The translations under genes were made by a program, and so were the position numbers. A stretch of 15,754 nucleotides of DNA from JANRKH01 sp964351245 (GTDB lineage: Bacteria; Pseudomonadota; Alphaproteobacteria; Rickettsiales; Rickettsiaceae). The notes below the pieces were generated by a model. The model saw nothing but the letters and a program-made list of their open reading frames with translations. It did not search any database and had not been told where the DNA came from. The DNA lies in contig CAYGNF010000028.1 of assembly GCA_964351245.1 (NCBI GenBank), positions 1 to 15,754 on the forward strand. The letters run 5' to 3'. Below are positions 15,401-15,754 of this stretch, in pieces; the first letter of the stretch is position 1, and every line of letters begins with the position of its first letter.

Positions 15401-15530
15401 CTTGATAATGGACCAAGGCTTCCTGGTACAATTTTTCTATCGCATTTAATACTTGATTGATAGATCCACTAATTGAAGGCGGTCTAGAAAGTACAGGTGC
15501 TAAAATATCAATATTTTCTTTGGTCTCCAT
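12492..15530 (-). CDS. GlnD/DUF294-type nucleotidyltransferase fused to kinesin-light-chain-like TPR repeats
   Basis: The 1012-residue protein has an N-terminal helical region (about 20-230). A nucleotidyltransferase domain of the polymerase-beta superfamily follows at about 245-350. Its motif GLGSLAGGKMTPWSDIEFAIL has the GS pair at 258-259 and the metal-binding acids D270 and E272. It continues with NLGETPLRSLGI and FDGPDHHACKTPLGR. Residues about 395-550 resemble the partner domain often found after DUF294 (ISDRIIEDL, ELRLRTYAHNQGQ). From about 620 to 915 are TPR repeats, the last four with a 44-residue period and the repeated motif HPSIAK-x-YSNL. The tail, about 930-1012, is polar and serine-rich. 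It has no HD hydrolase domain, so it is not ordinary GlnD. There is no signal peptide or membrane helix, and the ATG lacks a strong ribosome binding site. Nucleotide transfer to a protein or small molecule is inferred; the target is unknown. It could be a signalling enzyme or a secreted effector. Confidence 0.85.
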   Translation of the reverse strand: METKENIDILAPVLSRPPSISGSINQVLNAIEKLYQEALVHYQDSNFEVAQSKLKSLLKMTPVAHFSLNPFLKITECASWIISSIHLLAKIHLVEDLSCGNHGANNYAKAACMLQYCAKFAAKYDPCHYDDRIHINFLQEAYRVESLFLSSCHRQNHKSQSLQDDTLLYQERIDIYKAKLEQIRLYISSKLYEINTLNLSQISQRAKMTEDLYQESMEFFINNARSRNQHQGFLQLLIHDCQNQLAHPPCKYSIIGLGSLAGGKMTPWSDIEFAILIQKDNQEHKEYFRNLTILLHIAIINLGETPLRSLGISVLNDFRSNNKEDDWFWDDLTMSGLKFDGPDHHACKTPLGRQGGYLVSDGNLAILKPDFELILTPKQMAELQKEVNNRNIVSFETDPRLVLALRSTILIDGDQGLLDLYRKEMVKIASSSIVKSRSIEKLKEDIENFQVKLGDEEEGRLIEVKKDIFRISDRIIEDLCIYHQIIPDIGSSSLSAWQAIDKMSAHRTRSSSKTCILSIDGADNLKSSLSIACELRLRTYAHNQGQIELMYIYEPQITDSKIDRQSLIKETFYINDTAILHHFYSVMLETQKLLREFCNNHISQMSDLNLINSPLIDRSDYTKAMIHSRFLEYDKALAYMERAKTEYCKNISFLTDLYLLYHKTGMNGKAISIMNDYIMRQPEEGEPELELARSYNDLASSHQVNGDLELASMYYHKSLAIYSNLSNINEYNAISLSVTASIARTYSNLASLLLKQGDYEDSIIKSQAALEMKLLVYLNHPDHPSIAKSYSNLAAGFQGANDHEKAFVYYNQSLAICIKAYKNYPNHPSIAKLYSNLGSLSYVNRDYEVAIGYYNKSLLIYTNSYQHYPHHPSIASVLYDLARSYFKVSDYCNSWISCQKSIEISVSLHQSDINHQDIARCNKLCCKLIQQHPSLSTISLDNVDSLSYLSSISRQNSLQDSQKPLCSEFLSQEAKSQITWAKIEKEIFAECSTNPPSEMIVSNIIGQTEDSS
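12789..13316 (-). repeat. Four tandem 132-bp units encoding TPR repeats
   Basis: Within the nucleotidyltransferase-TPR gene, four consecutive 132-bp units encode residues about 739-914. The last three units share the DNA string GATGGGTG (plus strand) at 12913, 13045 and 13177, exactly 132 bases apart, encoding the HPSIA motif. The first unit has diverged (TASIARTYSNLAS). The period of 44 residues rather than 34 is typical of kinesin-light-chain-type repeats with longer helices. Confidence 0.8.
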
Positions 15531-15570
15531 TAAAAGTTTTGCATCTTTTGCTGTAGCGATAAGATGTATG

Positions 15571-15599
15571 ATAATAACTTATAGTTGTTACAACCGCAA
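15571..15599 (-). promoter_or_regulatory. Candidate promoter of the nucleotidyltransferase-TPR gene
   Basis: On the minus strand, TTGCGG (15594-15599, weak -35) is followed after 17 bases by TATTAT (15571-15576, good -10), giving a leader of about 35 bases. The spacer contains an exact inverted repeat, GTTGT-T-ACAAC (15584-15594), which could be an operator or chance. Confidence 0.3.
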
Positions 15600-15754
15600 C
15601 AATTATTCTTCGTACGCCTAGATGGCGGGAGCCTATCATTCCGGAAATAAAAACAAGATAATTAATATGACTAGATACTTATGCGAAGATATCCCTACCT
15701 AACCTCAGTTTGACGTAAGCGCTTTAAATTCTGGTGATAATTTGTTGTTTTTAA

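Noticed and set aside
15601..15660. Possible tRNA-like GC-rich stretch (GGCGGGAGCC...CCGGAA)
   Set aside because: No acceptor stem, T-loop or anticodon arm can be assembled around it.
15622..15754. Possible partial genes at the right edge: plus-strand ATG at 15622 (26 codons) and minus-strand tails ending at 15705 or 15695
   Set aside because: The minus-strand reading ending in SPEFKALTSN looks like a plausible C-terminus, but three frames compete over fewer than 60 bases at the window edge and none can be preferred.

Overview
The window is AT-rich, gene-dense bacterial DNA, roughly one-third G+C by eye. It most resembles a Rickettsiales-type alphaproteobacterium that still has a flagellar motor, such as a Midichloriaceae-like protist or arthropod endosymbiont. 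The clues are a 17-kDa rickettsial surface-antigen lipoprotein, an IscX homologue, an alphaproteobacterial-style MotA/MotB pair, low G+C, and several long TPR proteins of a kind common in intracellular bacteria. No 16S rRNA or other phylogenetic marker is present, so the family-level placement is inference. All gene identities rest on motif reading by eye; no database search was run.

Layout. On the left, nadC and ligA form a two-gene minus-strand operon with an ATGA overlap, so an NAD biosynthesis gene is coupled to an NAD-consuming DNA ligase. Divergent from it is a lone iscX. Next comes a minus-strand TPR/coiled-coil protein (3507-4811) with a good promoter and ribosome binding site. The 200 bases after its stop codon look like coding sequence broken by two compensating frameshifts. 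A tight minus-strand operon follows, fieF-tadA-motA-motB (8213 down to 5077): a metal exporter, the tRNA wobble adenosine deaminase and the flagellar stator. Divergent from fieF across 83 bases is a plus-strand pair: a 17-kDa-antigen lipoprotein and, 3 bases later, a ZnuC-like zinc importer ATPase with a histidine-rich tail. Metal export and import genes therefore diverge from one short control region that holds an inverted repeat.

The right half is accessory. A 770-residue minus-strand protein joins an N-terminal LuxR/GerE-type DNA-binding domain, one membrane helix and a long alpha-helical C-terminal half, a ToxR/CadC-like layout with a non-OmpR DNA-binding head. A 327-base gap and a doubtful 70-codon ORF follow. 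Then comes a 1012-residue minus-strand protein joining a GlnD/DUF294-type nucleotidyltransferase domain to kinesin-light-chain-like TPR repeats with an exact 44-residue (132-bp) period. These two large proteins are the best candidates for poorly described biology here: a membrane-tethered regulator, and a possible nucleotidyl-transferring signalling protein or host-directed effector. No rRNA, tRNA, CRISPR array, insertion sequence or prophage was seen.
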